From contig NZ_BMTU01000022.1 of the NCBI RefSeq assembly GCF_014649835.1, forward strand, positions 1 through 64,000: 64,000 nucleotides of DNA, written 5' to 3'. Below, in pieces: positions 9,901-17,170 of this stretch. Each line of letters opens with the position of its first letter. The first letter of the stretch is position 1. The notes under the pieces are model-generated. The model saw only the letters and a list, made by a program, of their open reading frames with translations. It was not told where the DNA came from and did no database searches. This stretch comes from Streptomyces pilosus. Lineage in GTDB: Bacteria; Actinomycetota; Actinomycetes; Streptomycetales; Streptomycetaceae. A program made the position numbers and the translations under genes.

Positions 9901-11096
9901 ACAGTTCCTCGTTCCCGCTCCCCGTGGTTGACACACTCAACAAGCTCACGACCTTCTGCGACGGCGGGGACATCGACAAAACCCTGAACGTACTGAAGGA
10001 CCCCAGCACATACGGGACGATCCTCTGGGAAGCGTCGGGCCTCGCCGACATCGAGGCCTGCATCGAGGACCCCACCGCCTTCGGCTGTGTCATGGCCGCC
10101 GCCGGCGTCCTCCCTTCGGGCAAGTTCACGCTCCTCACCAAATTCGACAACGCCGTTGACTCACTGAAGGCCGGCCGCGCGACCCGTCGTACCGTCGCCT
10201 GCCTGACCAAGCCGGAAGCGCACAGCTTCCCAGCCGGCACCCAGGTCCTCATGGCCGACGGCACTAACCGCCCGATCGAACAGATCGAACCCGGCGACCT
10301 CGTCACAGCCACCGACCCCACCACCGGCGAAACCGGCACCCGGCGCGTCACCCGAACCATCCACACCCCCGACGACCGGAACTTCACCGACGTCACCCTC
10401 ACCGACGGCTCTACTCTCACCTCCACCAGCCACCACCCCTACTGGTCCCAGAACGACCAGAAGTGGAAGAACGCAGAAGACCTCGAGGCCGGCGACACCC
10501 TGCGCACCCCGCAGAACAGCACGGCCACCATCACCCGCACCAGCAGCTGGCAAGGCCTCCAGGACGCCTACGACCTCACCGTCGATGGCCTCCACACCTA
10601 CTACGTATCCGCCGGCATTATTAGCGTCCTTGTTCACAACACGGACGCGCCCTGCCTTAAATGGGTAACGGACGCCTGGGCGAAGCTACCCAAGCGCAAG
10701 TATTCTGGGGACCCGACTTCCGGATACATCTTCAATCCAGACGGAACGCCGGTCTGGAAGAATCTGGTGCAAAGCGGAAAAAACGCACTTTCCGAAAAGA
10801 TCAATTTGTATCTCAAGGATTCCAAAGACTTTCCCGACTACAGCACTTACGCAGACGTTTCGCATCACGCCGAAACAAAGGTTGCCTGGCAGATGCGCGA
10901 GACAATGGGACCGACAGAGATTCATATCGTCATTAACACGAACTATGTGTGCCCGAGAGTCTCTACACCCGGCTCGATGGGCTGCAAGCAGGCAGTACCT
11001 GCTATTCTTTACGACGACCAGACGCTCGTCGTGCACTACCCCGGCATGAAGGAACCGCAGAAATTGCCGGGCACCCAAGTAAGGAAGAAGCAGTGA
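6951..11096 (+). CDS. Polymorphic toxin: ALF repeats, Hint domain, DddA-like DNA cytidine deaminase tip
   Basis: 1381 aa from the GTG at 6951 (GAGGGAG seven bases upstream); a GTG at 6864 would add 29 unneeded residues. Order: signal peptide (about 25-48, ending AAVAAEPAP); ALF repeats (about 50-245, units such as TGGAGLKEAAEQALLGG and IGGPNVQAAAKVALRG); Ala-rich coiled coil (250-620); more ALF repeats (655-800); second Ala-rich coil (830-960); Hint/intein-like autoprocessing domain (about 1092-1230, starting SFPAGTQVLMADG and ending VLVHN); C-terminal toxin (1231-1381). The toxin has the deaminase HAE motif (His1306, Glu1308) and a zinc Cys pair, Cys1334 and Cys1345, followed by a VPAILYDDQTLVVHY strand, as in SCP1.201/DddA-type deaminases. 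These convert cytosine to uracil in double-stranded DNA. The Hint domain probably releases the tip. Exported; the next gene is its immunity gene. Confidence 0.9.
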   Translation: MKRRIASRTIGSGVPRRFSGSRRAVRMLLSAGLLSGLLGTPAAVAAEPAPLPVNVRAEIVGYWETGGAGLKEAAEQALLGGDEDIREFLDEAESIQFADNRVETARLAMAGGPGVREAAKEALLQSPTELESFLLDGFEEPLDQDRKVEIGRLITLGGAGVQEAGKEALRGTFDDRELFLARGQYTARQQDNRVEVARLATIGGPNVQAAAKVALRGTPEEMVEFLEVGQFTARNRDQEHASIDDLIKQARAAGKQAEDARKTAEESSKKAVAASKLAKEAALKAAEETAAAKDDSKKAAVKAAQAADAARGAAAAAQEAIGSANAANRAARRAALAAAQTAAAAAAAADSANKAYKAAIAAAANEGDAAAATKAAKQARAAAMLADESAIVAENAGKASAAAAIASGAAKEASANARAAANAAEAANESADAAGLHSNEARQAAIEARRHATAADAAADRSAALANRAATAAYGARDAATSAAAHARKAATYADEAAEQAGNSAVYAATARKNAEAAKGAADTATAAVAKAKEIFALARETEEADLTTRTEAAIELARSLKTASETGISASAATQVEARSLNDTATKLAQEAGRPDVDVQATAAKGRQLAMQAMKLLGPWHQEAAARALSGTDQDVLDYLRTRWKEANHEDVRQRVVNLSSQSPYASVRAAATEALNGTPAQIETFHTSGQYQAGLTDMRVDVARLAETGGPGVSQAAKAALLDGNGKTYATFLNIGQYGERLTDERVITARLATTGGPEVQAAAKIALAGPPQLIHEFVSTGQYMAQRKDDLTSHHVHQVKRLIAEGSLIAAKATENAWRAAEAAAKAEQAAADAATAAGKAQESKEAAARYAADADASADAAEQSAAEAVTSAATARNAADRASQDATAAENSAADAEWSASYARYSARKADESAANARASAKAAGKSAAEAEAEAKVAWQRTRDLAEQEMAEARRQAEEARKAQEEDTPRSRCVTLLPVDSSSFPLPVVDTLNKLTTFCDGGDIDKTLNVLKDPSTYGTILWEASGLADIEACIEDPTAFGCVMAAAGVLPSGKFTLLTKFDNAVDSLKAGRATRRTVACLTKPEAHSFPAGTQVLMADGTNRPIEQIEPGDLVTATDPTTGETGTRRVTRTIHTPDDRNFTDVTLTDGSTLTSTSHHPYWSQNDQKWKNAEDLEAGDTLRTPQNSTATITRTSSWQGLQDAYDLTVDGLHTYYVSAGIISVLVHNTDAPCLKWVTDAWAKLPKRKYSGDPTSGYIFNPDGTPVWKNLVQSGKNALSEKINLYLKDSKDFPDYSTYADVSHHAETKVAWQMRETMGPTEIHIVINTNYVCPRVSTPGSMGCKQAVPAILYDDQTLVVHYPGMKEPQKLPGTQVRKKQ

Positions 11097-11596
11097 TCGT
11101 CCTCGGAGGCACTCATGCGGGTGCTGTTTACGCCCGCTCGGAAATAGAAGTCGATGCCCTGATCGACCACATCATGAATGATCTGATCCAAAGGGGTGTC
11201 ACACACGATGGCTTCGAGATCGTACCCGAAAGGGCTGTTCTGAGTATCGTTGAAGGGCGGTATCCGGAAGAGACAGACCAGAGATGGCCGAGCAACTACC
11301 TGTACGTGTCGGTTAACACCGAGCGAGGTTATGGCGCATTGAAATGGTGGACTAACAAAGTGCCCGCTGACGCGCCGGAGGGCCACGCCTCTCGACACGT
11401 CTGGACCTCGGGAAACCTGCATCCGCCTTCATTCGATCCGCAATTGATCGAGGATCCCGGAAGTCCGACCTATTATCCTCGAGAAGCGGCCATACTCGTG
11501 CCTCAGGTTCGCGCGGCAGTTGAAGAGTTTTGCCGCGAGCGGACGGGAGCGCGACCGGAATGCATACCATGGCTGCTACTTAACCAATCCGTTTGA
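11093..11596 (+). CDS. Imm1-family immunity protein for the deaminase toxin
   Basis: 167 aa. The GTG at 11093 overlaps the toxin stop codon (GTGA), with AAGGAAG just upstream, so translation is coupled to the toxin. The sequence has the Imm1 layout: an alpha/beta N-terminus (ARSEIEVDALIDHIM), a central LYVSVNTERGYGALKWW strand pair, HVWTSGNLHPPSFDP, then FPR-like TYYPREAAILVPQVRAAVEEF and the conserved GARPECIPW end with its Trp. Imm1 proteins are known partners of deaminase toxins in polymorphic toxin loci, so it should bind and block the adjacent DddA-like tip in the cytosol. No signal peptide, as expected. Composition is slightly less GC-rich than the toxin body, like the toxin tip, so tip and immunity probably moved together. 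Confidence 0.87.
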   Translation: MIVLGGTHAGAVYARSEIEVDALIDHIMNDLIQRGVTHDGFEIVPERAVLSIVEGRYPEETDQRWPSNYLYVSVNTERGYGALKWWTNKVPADAPEGHASRHVWTSGNLHPPSFDPQLIEDPGSPTYYPREAAILVPQVRAAVEEFCRERTGARPECIPWLLLNQSV

Positions 11597-11768
11597 GTTG
11601 ACAGCAGCTGAGGTGAAGGCTGGGCCACTGATGGCGGACCAGCCTTCTACATTCTCGAGTGGGCGATGCGAAATCATAGGTCACGCTTGGCCTGGCGGTT
11701 GGCCGCAGTCTGTTTCAGGGCCGGAACGCACGGTCGGCCCGTCTCGACGATGCAGTCGTGGTCGGGAC

Positions 11769-12004
11769 TCAGGAGGCGCGGCGGATGACCGCGGCGGGGC
11801 CGATGATGCCCTGGCCGAACTTGTCGCGGATGCGGTCCATGGCGGCTTCGGCGACCAGGCGGGCCTCGCGGGCGGTGTCCAGGCTGATCTGCTGGGCGAC
11901 CTGGTCGGCGTCGACGAGATCCTCGCCCTTCAGGGAGATGCCAGTGAGGCGGAAGGTTCGGGAAACGGGTGGCGGGGTGATGGGGTGCGCGCCGAGCCGG
12001 ACCG
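11769..12004 (-). pseudogene. C-terminal remnant of a Y-family DNA polymerase (DinB/pol IV-like)
   Basis: The frame reads FRLTGISLKGEDLVDADQ, then ISLDTAREARLVAEAAMDRI and ends RDKFGQGIIGPAAVIRRAS before a stop, a good match to the end of the little-finger domain of actinobacterial Y-family polymerases. Nothing upstream in this or another frame supplies the catalytic palm with its Asp residues; the frame continues to 12143 as unrelated sequence. So this is a truncated piece without polymerase activity, lying between the toxin locus and the terminator of the next operon. Confidence 0.6.
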
Positions 12005-12115
12005 CGAGTCGGGGCCGAGGAGCGGGGAACCGCTGTCTCAGTGCTCCAGCTCGACGCCGGGCGCTCGTCGCCGCATCACGCGCATTCGCCTGTGTCCTCT
12101 GATTCAGAAGTGCAA

Positions 12116-12139
12116 AGGGGCGCCCGTAGGGACGCCCCT
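12116..12139 (-). terminator. Hairpin terminator of the minus-strand five-gene operon
   Basis: Inverted repeat AGGGGCG / CGCCCCT with an inner CCC-GTA-GGG pairing, 23 bp beyond the HAD stop codon. On the minus strand it is followed by TTTGCACTT, a weak T tract. Position and orientation fit termination of the operon. Confidence 0.6.
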
Positions 12140-12161
12140 CCACTGTAGTGGCCCGGTTAGG

Positions 12162-12821
12162 TCACGTGCTGCCGATTAGGGGCAGGTGGTGCAGCAGGGA
12201 CGGCCCGAGGTTGGCGGGCTCGGGCAGGAGGTGATCGGCCCCGGCCGCACGCAGGGCGGCGGGAGGGTGCCAGCCCCACACGGCTCCGAGCGCCACGACT
12301 CCGGCAGCGCGGGCCGCGGTCATGTCGGTGGGGCTGTCCCCGACGAACACCGCGCGCTCCGGTGGGACGTCCAGCTGGCTCAGGGCGGCATGCAGCCCGT
12401 CGGGGGCCGGTTTGGGCCGGGCGTCCTGACGCGTGATGACGACGTCCAGCAGGTCAGCCACCGTCGGCGGCAGCAGCCACCGCAAGCGGTCGGGGTCCTG
12501 GAGTGTGACAGCGCCGGTGGCCGTGCCCTGCGCGCGCAGGGCCAGCAGGCTCGAGATCACGCACGGGAGCGGCTTGACGGGGTTGGCCGACAGGGCGCCG
12601 TCCCACCAGCGGTCGCAGGCGTCGTCGGGGTCGGCGACGTTCAGGAGCGCCAGGACCTCGATGCGGGGGCGGCGCAGGGCGCCGGGTGGAAGGTCGTCCG
12701 GCGTTACGCGGCGTCCGAGGGCGCAGGTGGCGACCGCGGCGAGGGTGGAGCGTACCGCGGCCGCGCTGTCCAGCAGCACCCCGTCCAGGTCGAACAGTGC
12801 CGCTTGGCGTGAGTCCGTCAT
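12162..12821 (-). CDS. HAD-superfamily phosphatase, phosphoglycolate-phosphatase-like
   Basis: 219 aa. The ATG at 12821 overlaps the stop of the phosphoribosyltransferase (ATGA). HAD motif I is FDLDGVLLDS (nucleophile Asp10, acid/base Asp12), motif II is the Thr of GAVTLQ, motif III is the Lys in RPKPAP, and motif IV is VFVGDSPTDMTAA. All catalytic residues are present and the length is normal. It should hydrolyse a small phosphate monoester in the cytosol. As last gene of a five-gene operon with a phosphoribosyltransferase and a LOG-like gene, the likely substrate is a nucleotide or sugar phosphate made there. A frameshift upstream leaves one open frame running from the LOG gene into this gene, but the overlapping PRTase frame shows three separate genes. 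Confidence 0.88.
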   Translation of the reverse strand: MTDSRQAALFDLDGVLLDSAAAVRSTLAAVATCALGRRVTPDDLPPGALRRPRIEVLALLNVADPDDACDRWWDGALSANPVKPLPCVISSLLALRAQGTATGAVTLQDPDRLRWLLPPTVADLLDVVITRQDARPKPAPDGLHAALSQLDVPPERAVFVGDSPTDMTAARAAGVVALGAVWGWHPPAALRAAGADHLLPEPANLGPSLLHHLPLIGST

Positions 12822-13345
12822 CGGGCGCCGTCCGGGTCTCGGACCAGGGCGCGCAGGATCAGGTGGTGGTCGGCGAGCAGGGTGGTGGCGCCTGCGTCCC
12901 GGTCCAGGACGCACACGGCCGTGCTGACCAGTGCGCCGCCGATGCGCAGCAGGCGGGCGCTGCGCAGGAGGCTGGTGCCGCTGCGGGCGGTGTCGTCCAG
13001 CAGGACGGTCCGCCGGCCTCCCAGGTCGGCGCCCTCGATTTGCTGCCATGTGCCGTGGTCCTTCGGTGTCGGGCGCAGGAAGGCGGCGGGCAGACCGGTG
13101 TGCAGGGACACCGCCGTGACCAGTGGGACCCCGGCCAGTGCCGGACCGGCCAGGGCCTCGGTGTCGTCGGGCAGCAGCTCCGTGAGCGCGGCTGCGGTCT
13201 CCGTCAGCAGCACCGGGTCGCCGGCCAGCCGGTAGGGGTCGAAGTAGCGGTGGAGCGTGCCGCCGTCGGGGAGCCGGTAGGGGCCCTGCCGGTAGGCGAC
13301 GGTGGCGAGCTTCTCCGCGAACGGGGCGGTGGCAGGCGGGTTCAT
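12818..13345 (-). CDS. Orotate-phosphoribosyltransferase-like PRTase
   Basis: 175 aa from the ATG at 13345; a GTG three codons upstream is the alternative. The type I PRTase PRPP loop is visible as TVLLDDTARSGTSLL (about residues 112-126), and the preceding PLVTAVSLHTGLPAAFLRPTPKDHG segment matches the PyrE-like fold (Lys in the substrate strand). It should transfer a base to or from PRPP in the cytosol. It is shorter than typical PyrE and lies in an operon, not with pyrimidine genes, so a specialised role in making or salvaging an unusual nucleotide is likely. Stop and start codons overlap the flanking genes by four bases on both sides, if the LOG frameshift is corrected. Confidence 0.82.
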   Translation of the reverse strand: MNPPATAPFAEKLATVAYRQGPYRLPDGGTLHRYFDPYRLAGDPVLLTETAAALTELLPDDTEALAGPALAGVPLVTAVSLHTGLPAAFLRPTPKDHGTWQQIEGADLGGRRTVLLDDTARSGTSLLRSARLLRIGGALVSTAVCVLDRDAGATTLLADHHLILRALVRDPDGAR

Positions 13346-13901
13346 GGCGCGCACCGCCCGGCGGCGAGGGCCTTGAGTCGGCGGTGAGCGCTTCGGCGTC
13401 GGGGAGCTCTCGCAGGAAGCCCAGGGGCCGGGTGGGGCTCTCGGTCAGCCACCCTCGCAGGAACGTGCTCAGGCGGCACGCGGTGGGTCCGAGCAGCCGT
13501 ACGGGCACGTGGCGGATTGTGGTGGCGTAGTACAGGGCGGCGGTGAGTTCGTGCAGCGTGCCGACGCCGCCGCCCATCGCGACGACCAGGTCCGCGTCGT
13601 CGAGGTAGGCGTGCAGCCGCTCCCCCATGGTCGGGGCGTAGACGGTGGTGGTGACGTGTGGGTTGAACGCTCCCCAGTCGGGCCGGTCGGCCAGCGTGAT
13701 GGCGGTGACCGGCACGCTGTGGCGGGTGGCGCCGCGCGCGGCGGCCTCCATCAGTCCGTTGTAGCCGCCGTGCCGCAGGGCGTACCCGGCTTGGGCGAGT
13801 GCGGCGCCGGCCGCCTCGGCTAACGGTTCCTCGCCGTGGGGTGGGACGACCCCGGCGAACAGGGCCACGGTCAGGCCCGTGTCGTGGTCGGTGGGGGTCA
13901 T
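13342..13901 (-). CDS. LOG-family (Rossmann nucleotide-binding) protein with a C-terminal frameshift
   Basis: About 186 aa. Start ATG at 13901 with AAGGA upstream, overlapping the previous stop (ATGA). Motifs: ALRHGGYNGLMEAAARGA near residue 45 and AMGGGVGTLHEL near 110, which correspond to the PGGxGTxxE signature of LOG/lysine-decarboxylase-like proteins. Known members are nucleoside 5'-monophosphate phosphoribohydrolases that release a base from a nucleotide; others only bind nucleotides. As written, the frame passes the expected end and runs on. One base appears missing near 13376 (minus strand GACTC where GACCTC is expected); restoring it gives a LKALAAGRCAP ending whose TGA overlaps the PRTase ATG. 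Only about the last dozen residues are affected, so the core may still work. Confidence 0.75.
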
Positions 13902-14812
13902 GCCAGTCCTTCCTCGTGCTGCTGGTAGGCGCGGTACGCGGCTATCTCATTGGTCAGCGCGTCGGCGGCGTGTGGGGCGATGCGCTGCGTGAGGCGCACG
14001 GTGCGGTTCAGGGCGTCGTCGGCCTGCGCCACGGTGGGCACCGGCGGGCTGGTGAGTGCCTTCGTCAGCTTGGTCAGGCACTCCCGGCCGGTGGCGGTGC
14101 GGCCGACTTCGTCGGGCAGGTGGTACCAGCCGTGGTGCCGGGAGTGCGGGACCAGCGCAGTGCGGATCACGTCCCGCAAGGTGGCGTTCAGGTCGTGCAG
14201 GAGGCCGTAGGCGATGTAGTGCTGGCCGCGGAGCAGGCGTTTGCGGAGCATCGCGTGCAGCACCATCGCCTGGACCAGCAGCTGACCGCAGTCCGCTGGC
14301 GCCTGTGCCGTGCGGGCGAGTGCCTGGGCCGTGCGCTGCTGGGTGTCGGCGTCGGCGATGTCGTCGGCGCCGGGGCCCTGCCACAGCAGGCGGGGCCCGA
14401 TCCTGCGGCGTAGCGCGTCGACCGCGCTGGTCGGGCACAGGTACAGGTCGAGCTGGAGCAGGTGGCCGTCGTGCGACAGCAGGTAGACGAACCCGGCGCC
14501 GCCCAGGTTGGCGACGATGGTGTCCCGCCAGCCCGGCAGCAGCGCGCCGAAGGTGGTGGACATCAGCGCGTCCAGGCTGCTCATCAGGGCGGGCAGCTTC
14601 TCGTCGCGGACGGCGACGACCAGGTCGACGTCGGACAGCCGGTCCGCGGTGCCGGTGGCCAGGGATCCGCGCACCAGCAGGTGCGTTACGGCCGTGGTGG
14701 TCGACAGGGCGTGGACCAGGTCACTCAGGACGGCGAGTTGCGCCGGCCTGTAGGCGTGCGCGAGTTCCTCGAGCGCGGGCAGTTCGATCGGGGGAGAGAC
14801 TGAGGTGGGCAT
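13898..14812 (-). CDS. Nucleotidyltransferase-domain protein (pol beta-like fold)
   Basis: 304 aa. The signature is VRGSLATGTADRLSDVDLVV (residues 48-67): GS followed by the two metal-binding Asp of a DxD pair, as in minimal nucleotidyltransferases and aminoglycoside adenylyltransferases. A third acidic residue fits LLQLDLYL near residue 130. The C-terminal half is alpha-helical with HxxHGWYHLPDEVG. It should transfer an NMP onto a small molecule or nucleotide. It is 36 bp downstream of the hydroxylase-like gene and overlaps the LOG start by four bases, so it is the second gene of the operon. A stand-alone antibiotic-resistance adenylyltransferase is the alternative but does not explain the operon. 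Confidence 0.8.
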   Translation of the reverse strand: MPTSVSPPIELPALEELAHAYRPAQLAVLSDLVHALSTTTAVTHLLVRGSLATGTADRLSDVDLVVAVRDEKLPALMSSLDALMSTTFGALLPGWRDTIVANLGGAGFVYLLSHDGHLLQLDLYLCPTSAVDALRRRIGPRLLWQGPGADDIADADTQQRTAQALARTAQAPADCGQLLVQAMVLHAMLRKRLLRGQHYIAYGLLHDLNATLRDVIRTALVPHSRHHGWYHLPDEVGRTATGRECLTKLTKALTSPPVPTVAQADDALNRTVRLTQRIAPHAADALTNEIAAYRAYQQHEEGLA

Positions 14813-14848
14813 GCGGTGTCCTCTCGGGCGAAGGGGATCGGGCCGGGG

Positions 14849-15397
14849 TCAGGGGCGGGCGAGCAGGTGCGCTTTCGCCTCGCGCCAGCGGTGTGCGTCG
14901 CCGTCCCGACCGCGGGCCATGTGAAGTTCGGCGATCAGGTCGTACGCGCCGCCCTCCGGCAGGGCGTAGGTGTAGAAGGCGCGCAGCAGCGTCTGTTCCG
15001 CCGCGCCGGTGAAGCCGAGCTCCGCGAGCTGTACGGCTTTCTCCAGCAGCCCGTCCCGCTCCGCCTCCGTCATCTCCGGCAGGTCGGTGGCGTCGCCGTC
15101 GCGCAGGTGCGGGCGGGCGGCGAGCGTCTGGTAGGCGTCGTCGGCGTAGACGTCGGCGATCAGGTGGAGCCGGTCCGGGCCGGTGGTGTTGCACACGCCG
15201 TGGGCCTGCGACGGGGTCAGCCGCCACAGGGCTCCGGCCGCCATGTGCACCCGGGCGCCGGCGGTGACCAGCACGGCGGAGGGGTTGGTGACGAGCGGGA
15301 TGTGCAGGCGGTGGCAGCCGGTGTCGCGCAGTTCGGCGTAGTCGCGGTGTTCCCACAGGTAGGAGTGCGGTTCCAGGCGGGCCAGACGCACGTACAT
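14849..15397 (-). CDS. Aspartyl/asparaginyl beta-hydroxylase-like (Fe/2-oxoglutarate) protein
   Basis: 182 aa, ATG at 15397. The first 90 residues have the hydroxylase-like core: YLWEHRDYAELRDTG, HRLHIPLVTNP, then ALWRLTPSQAHGVCNTT and DRLHLIADVY, giving the His and Arg residues expected for Fe(II) and 2-oxoglutarate binding. The rest (ERDGLLEKAVQLAELGFTGAAEQTLLRAFYTYALP) is helical and may form a partner-binding tail. It would oxidise a small molecule or peptide side chain. It is the promoter-proximal gene of the five-gene operon. No strong ribosome site is seen ahead of the ATG, so it may be leaderless. Confidence 0.75.
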   Translation of the reverse strand: MYVRLARLEPHSYLWEHRDYAELRDTGCHRLHIPLVTNPSAVLVTAGARVHMAAGALWRLTPSQAHGVCNTTGPDRLHLIADVYADDAYQTLAARPHLRDGDATDLPEMTEAERDGLLEKAVQLAELGFTGAAEQTLLRAFYTYALPEGGAYDLIAELHMARGRDGDAHRWREAKAHLLARP

Positions 15398-15467
15398 GTC
15401 TACCAGGAGCTCTCTTCATCTCCGCCGCTGGGGCCTCACGCCCAACCTTCCGTCAGGTCAAAACAGT

Positions 15468-16058
15468 TCAGTACGTCAGCCACTCCCTGTCGGGGATCAA
15501 GTCCTCGATCCATTCCTGACCTCGCATGGCCCACCGAGGCGCAAGGAACACTGGGCGACAGCGGGCGTGGTCTCCGTTCTGCTGGCAGCGCAGGACCAGT
15601 CCCAGGCTGAGGAGATACGGCTCCCCGCGGGGCCCGAAGCGCAGGCCATCCACGTACTCGGGCAGAGTGGGGTCCTCAAGTGTTGACGCGGTCCTCTCGA
15701 TCCAGGCCTCGAGTTCCGACGGCAGCCGACCAACCAGAGGGACACCATCGAGACTGACCTGCGGACCCCGGCAGGCGTCGACAGCTACTGCAGCCAGGGT
15801 CTGCGTCTCCTGGTCGTAGTAGGTGTCGATACCAACCCGGTCGAAGGGAAACCAGCGCGCGTACTCCTTGGTGTCCCATGCCAAGATCGGCTCCCTCAGA
15901 GCGGCTGAGACTTCCTCCCTGCTCTGACCGAACCGTATGGGCCCCACGGACTTCAATGGGACCCATGTCCATGCGGGACGCTCCCCGTCCCAGAGGAACC
16001 TTTCCGCCCACCAGACCAACGAACCCACCCCAGATCGAAACGTGCGTGCAGAAAGCAT
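15468..16058 (-). CDS. Hypothetical protein
   Basis: About 196 aa if started at the ATG at 16058; the frame is open to 16169 and the true start is uncertain. I do not recognise a named domain. The block VPLKSVGPIRFGQSREEV followed by FDRVGIDTYYDQETQTLAAV and GVPLVGRLPSELEAWIE looks like a compact alpha/beta protein of the kind often found as small immunity-like or orphan proteins in Streptomyces. The C-terminus has two Cys (LVLRCQQ and ARCRPVF) and is Trp-rich. It sits alone between the five-gene operon and the integrase stub, reading away from the latter. Confidence 0.55.
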   Translation of the reverse strand: MLSARTFRSGVGSLVWWAERFLWDGERPAWTWVPLKSVGPIRFGQSREEVSAALREPILAWDTKEYARWFPFDRVGIDTYYDQETQTLAAVAVDACRGPQVSLDGVPLVGRLPSELEAWIERTASTLEDPTLPEYVDGLRFGPRGEPYLLSLGLVLRCQQNGDHARCRPVFLAPRWAMRGQEWIEDLIPDREWLTY

Positions 16059-16386
16059 TCTCGCAACGCGTGCTGCGGACGGCACCAAACGCCTGCCCCC
16101 GTGCCCGTTCCAAAAATCTGAAACGGGCCCGGGACGGCGTGAGGATCGAAACTGCGGGCAGCGGCCCATCTCGCCCTCACCCCGGCGGGTGGCACAGCAT
16201 CACCACGATCGTCCAGGCCGTCCTCGTCCTTCGCCACGCCTCAGGGTGAGGATAGAAAAGGCTCACTGATGGAAGCGCACACTGTGGTCCTCCGTCGCGC
16301 CCACCACGTTGATCGGCACCAACATATTAACCGAACTAAGCCTTGAGTATTCGCAGGTCAGCGGCCTCTTCTGCTAGCTTCCCGGG

Positions 16387-16530
16387 ATGCTTCAAGCCAA
16401 CCTCCCCGAGAGGGACTTGACCGCGTTCGTCCTGCCCGAGATCGGCAGACTGCACGAGACCGGAGAGCGGTGGACGCCGTACCGGCTACTGGGCTCCAGC
16501 GGTGCCGTCGTCGGGACCCTAGACCCGTTC
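16387..16530 (+). pseudogene. N-terminal stub of a tyrosine recombinase/integrase
   Basis: The frame begins MLQANLPERDLTAFVLPEIG and continues to TPYRLLGSSGAVVGTLDPF, which matches the first 45-50 residues of a common actinobacterial tyrosine recombinase family. It then breaks into unrelated sequence, so the SAM-like and catalytic domains are absent. The upstream 60 bp are AT-rich and may still hold the old promoter. The decayed CRISPR-like repeats start about 100 bp further on. Confidence 0.6.
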
Positions 16531-16626
16531 AGCACAACTGCAGAAACTGCGTATGCAGTTGGGAATGCGGTCCGGCCGGGACGCCTCATGGGGAGTGGGA
16601 ACACCACGCAGGACGAAACATGGCGC

Positions 16627-16893
16627 CCGCGCTCCCACCCGGGGCCGGGCCACAGTCCTGGGTGCCCTGGATGACTGACCGCGAGCTTCCCCACTCGGTG
16701 GGGGTCTGCCCACGGTGCGCGCGGTCGCTTTCGGCTACAAAGTGGCCAGCCCACCGCGTGGGGGTCCGCCGTAGATCAGGGCGGCGAGCTGGACGACGCT
16801 GGGCCGCTCCCCACACGCCTGGGGGTCTGCCCTCCTCCGGCTCCGAGTGAATGCGGCAGTTGCCGCGCTCCCCACATGCGTGGGGGTCTGACC
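16627..16893. CRISPR. Decayed orphan CRISPR array, type I-E-like repeats
   Basis: Five degenerate units share a CTCCCCAC...GTGGGGGTCTG palindromic core. The G runs begin at about 16641, 16700, 16760, 16821 and 16882, so the period is 60, 60, 61 and 61 bases: the 29-base repeat plus 32-base spacer geometry of type I-E arrays. The best unit is 16865-16893. The sequence class matches known Streptomyces I-E repeats. Units differ from each other at several positions and no cas gene is in the window, so the array is probably dead. No ORF explains the periodicity. Confidence 0.65.
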
Positions 16894-17170
16894 CACCTCC
16901 TGGTTCTCCGTGCGGCGTTCAACGCCTCTACCGGCACAGCGGGCAACACCGAATAGAACTCAGCCGGCAGCGGGCGTCCCGCCGGGTTCGTGACCAGCGC
17001 GTGCGGAGGGGAGCTGCCGGGAAAAGACGTAGTCCAGAAGACGCGCTGCCCCGCCCGGGCAAGGGTGACTCGTTCTGGGCGACCTCGGAGTCCGCTATGC
17101 GGTACCGGTGCGCCCTCAGCCCGGTGAGCGCATCCCACAATTGATCACTTCCGCGACCGGAGCCGCCGCC

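Noticed and set aside
12162..13901. A single 579-residue LOG-HAD fusion protein
   Set aside because: The middle 175 residues are the PRTase gene read in the wrong frame. Correcting one base gives three normal overlapping genes.
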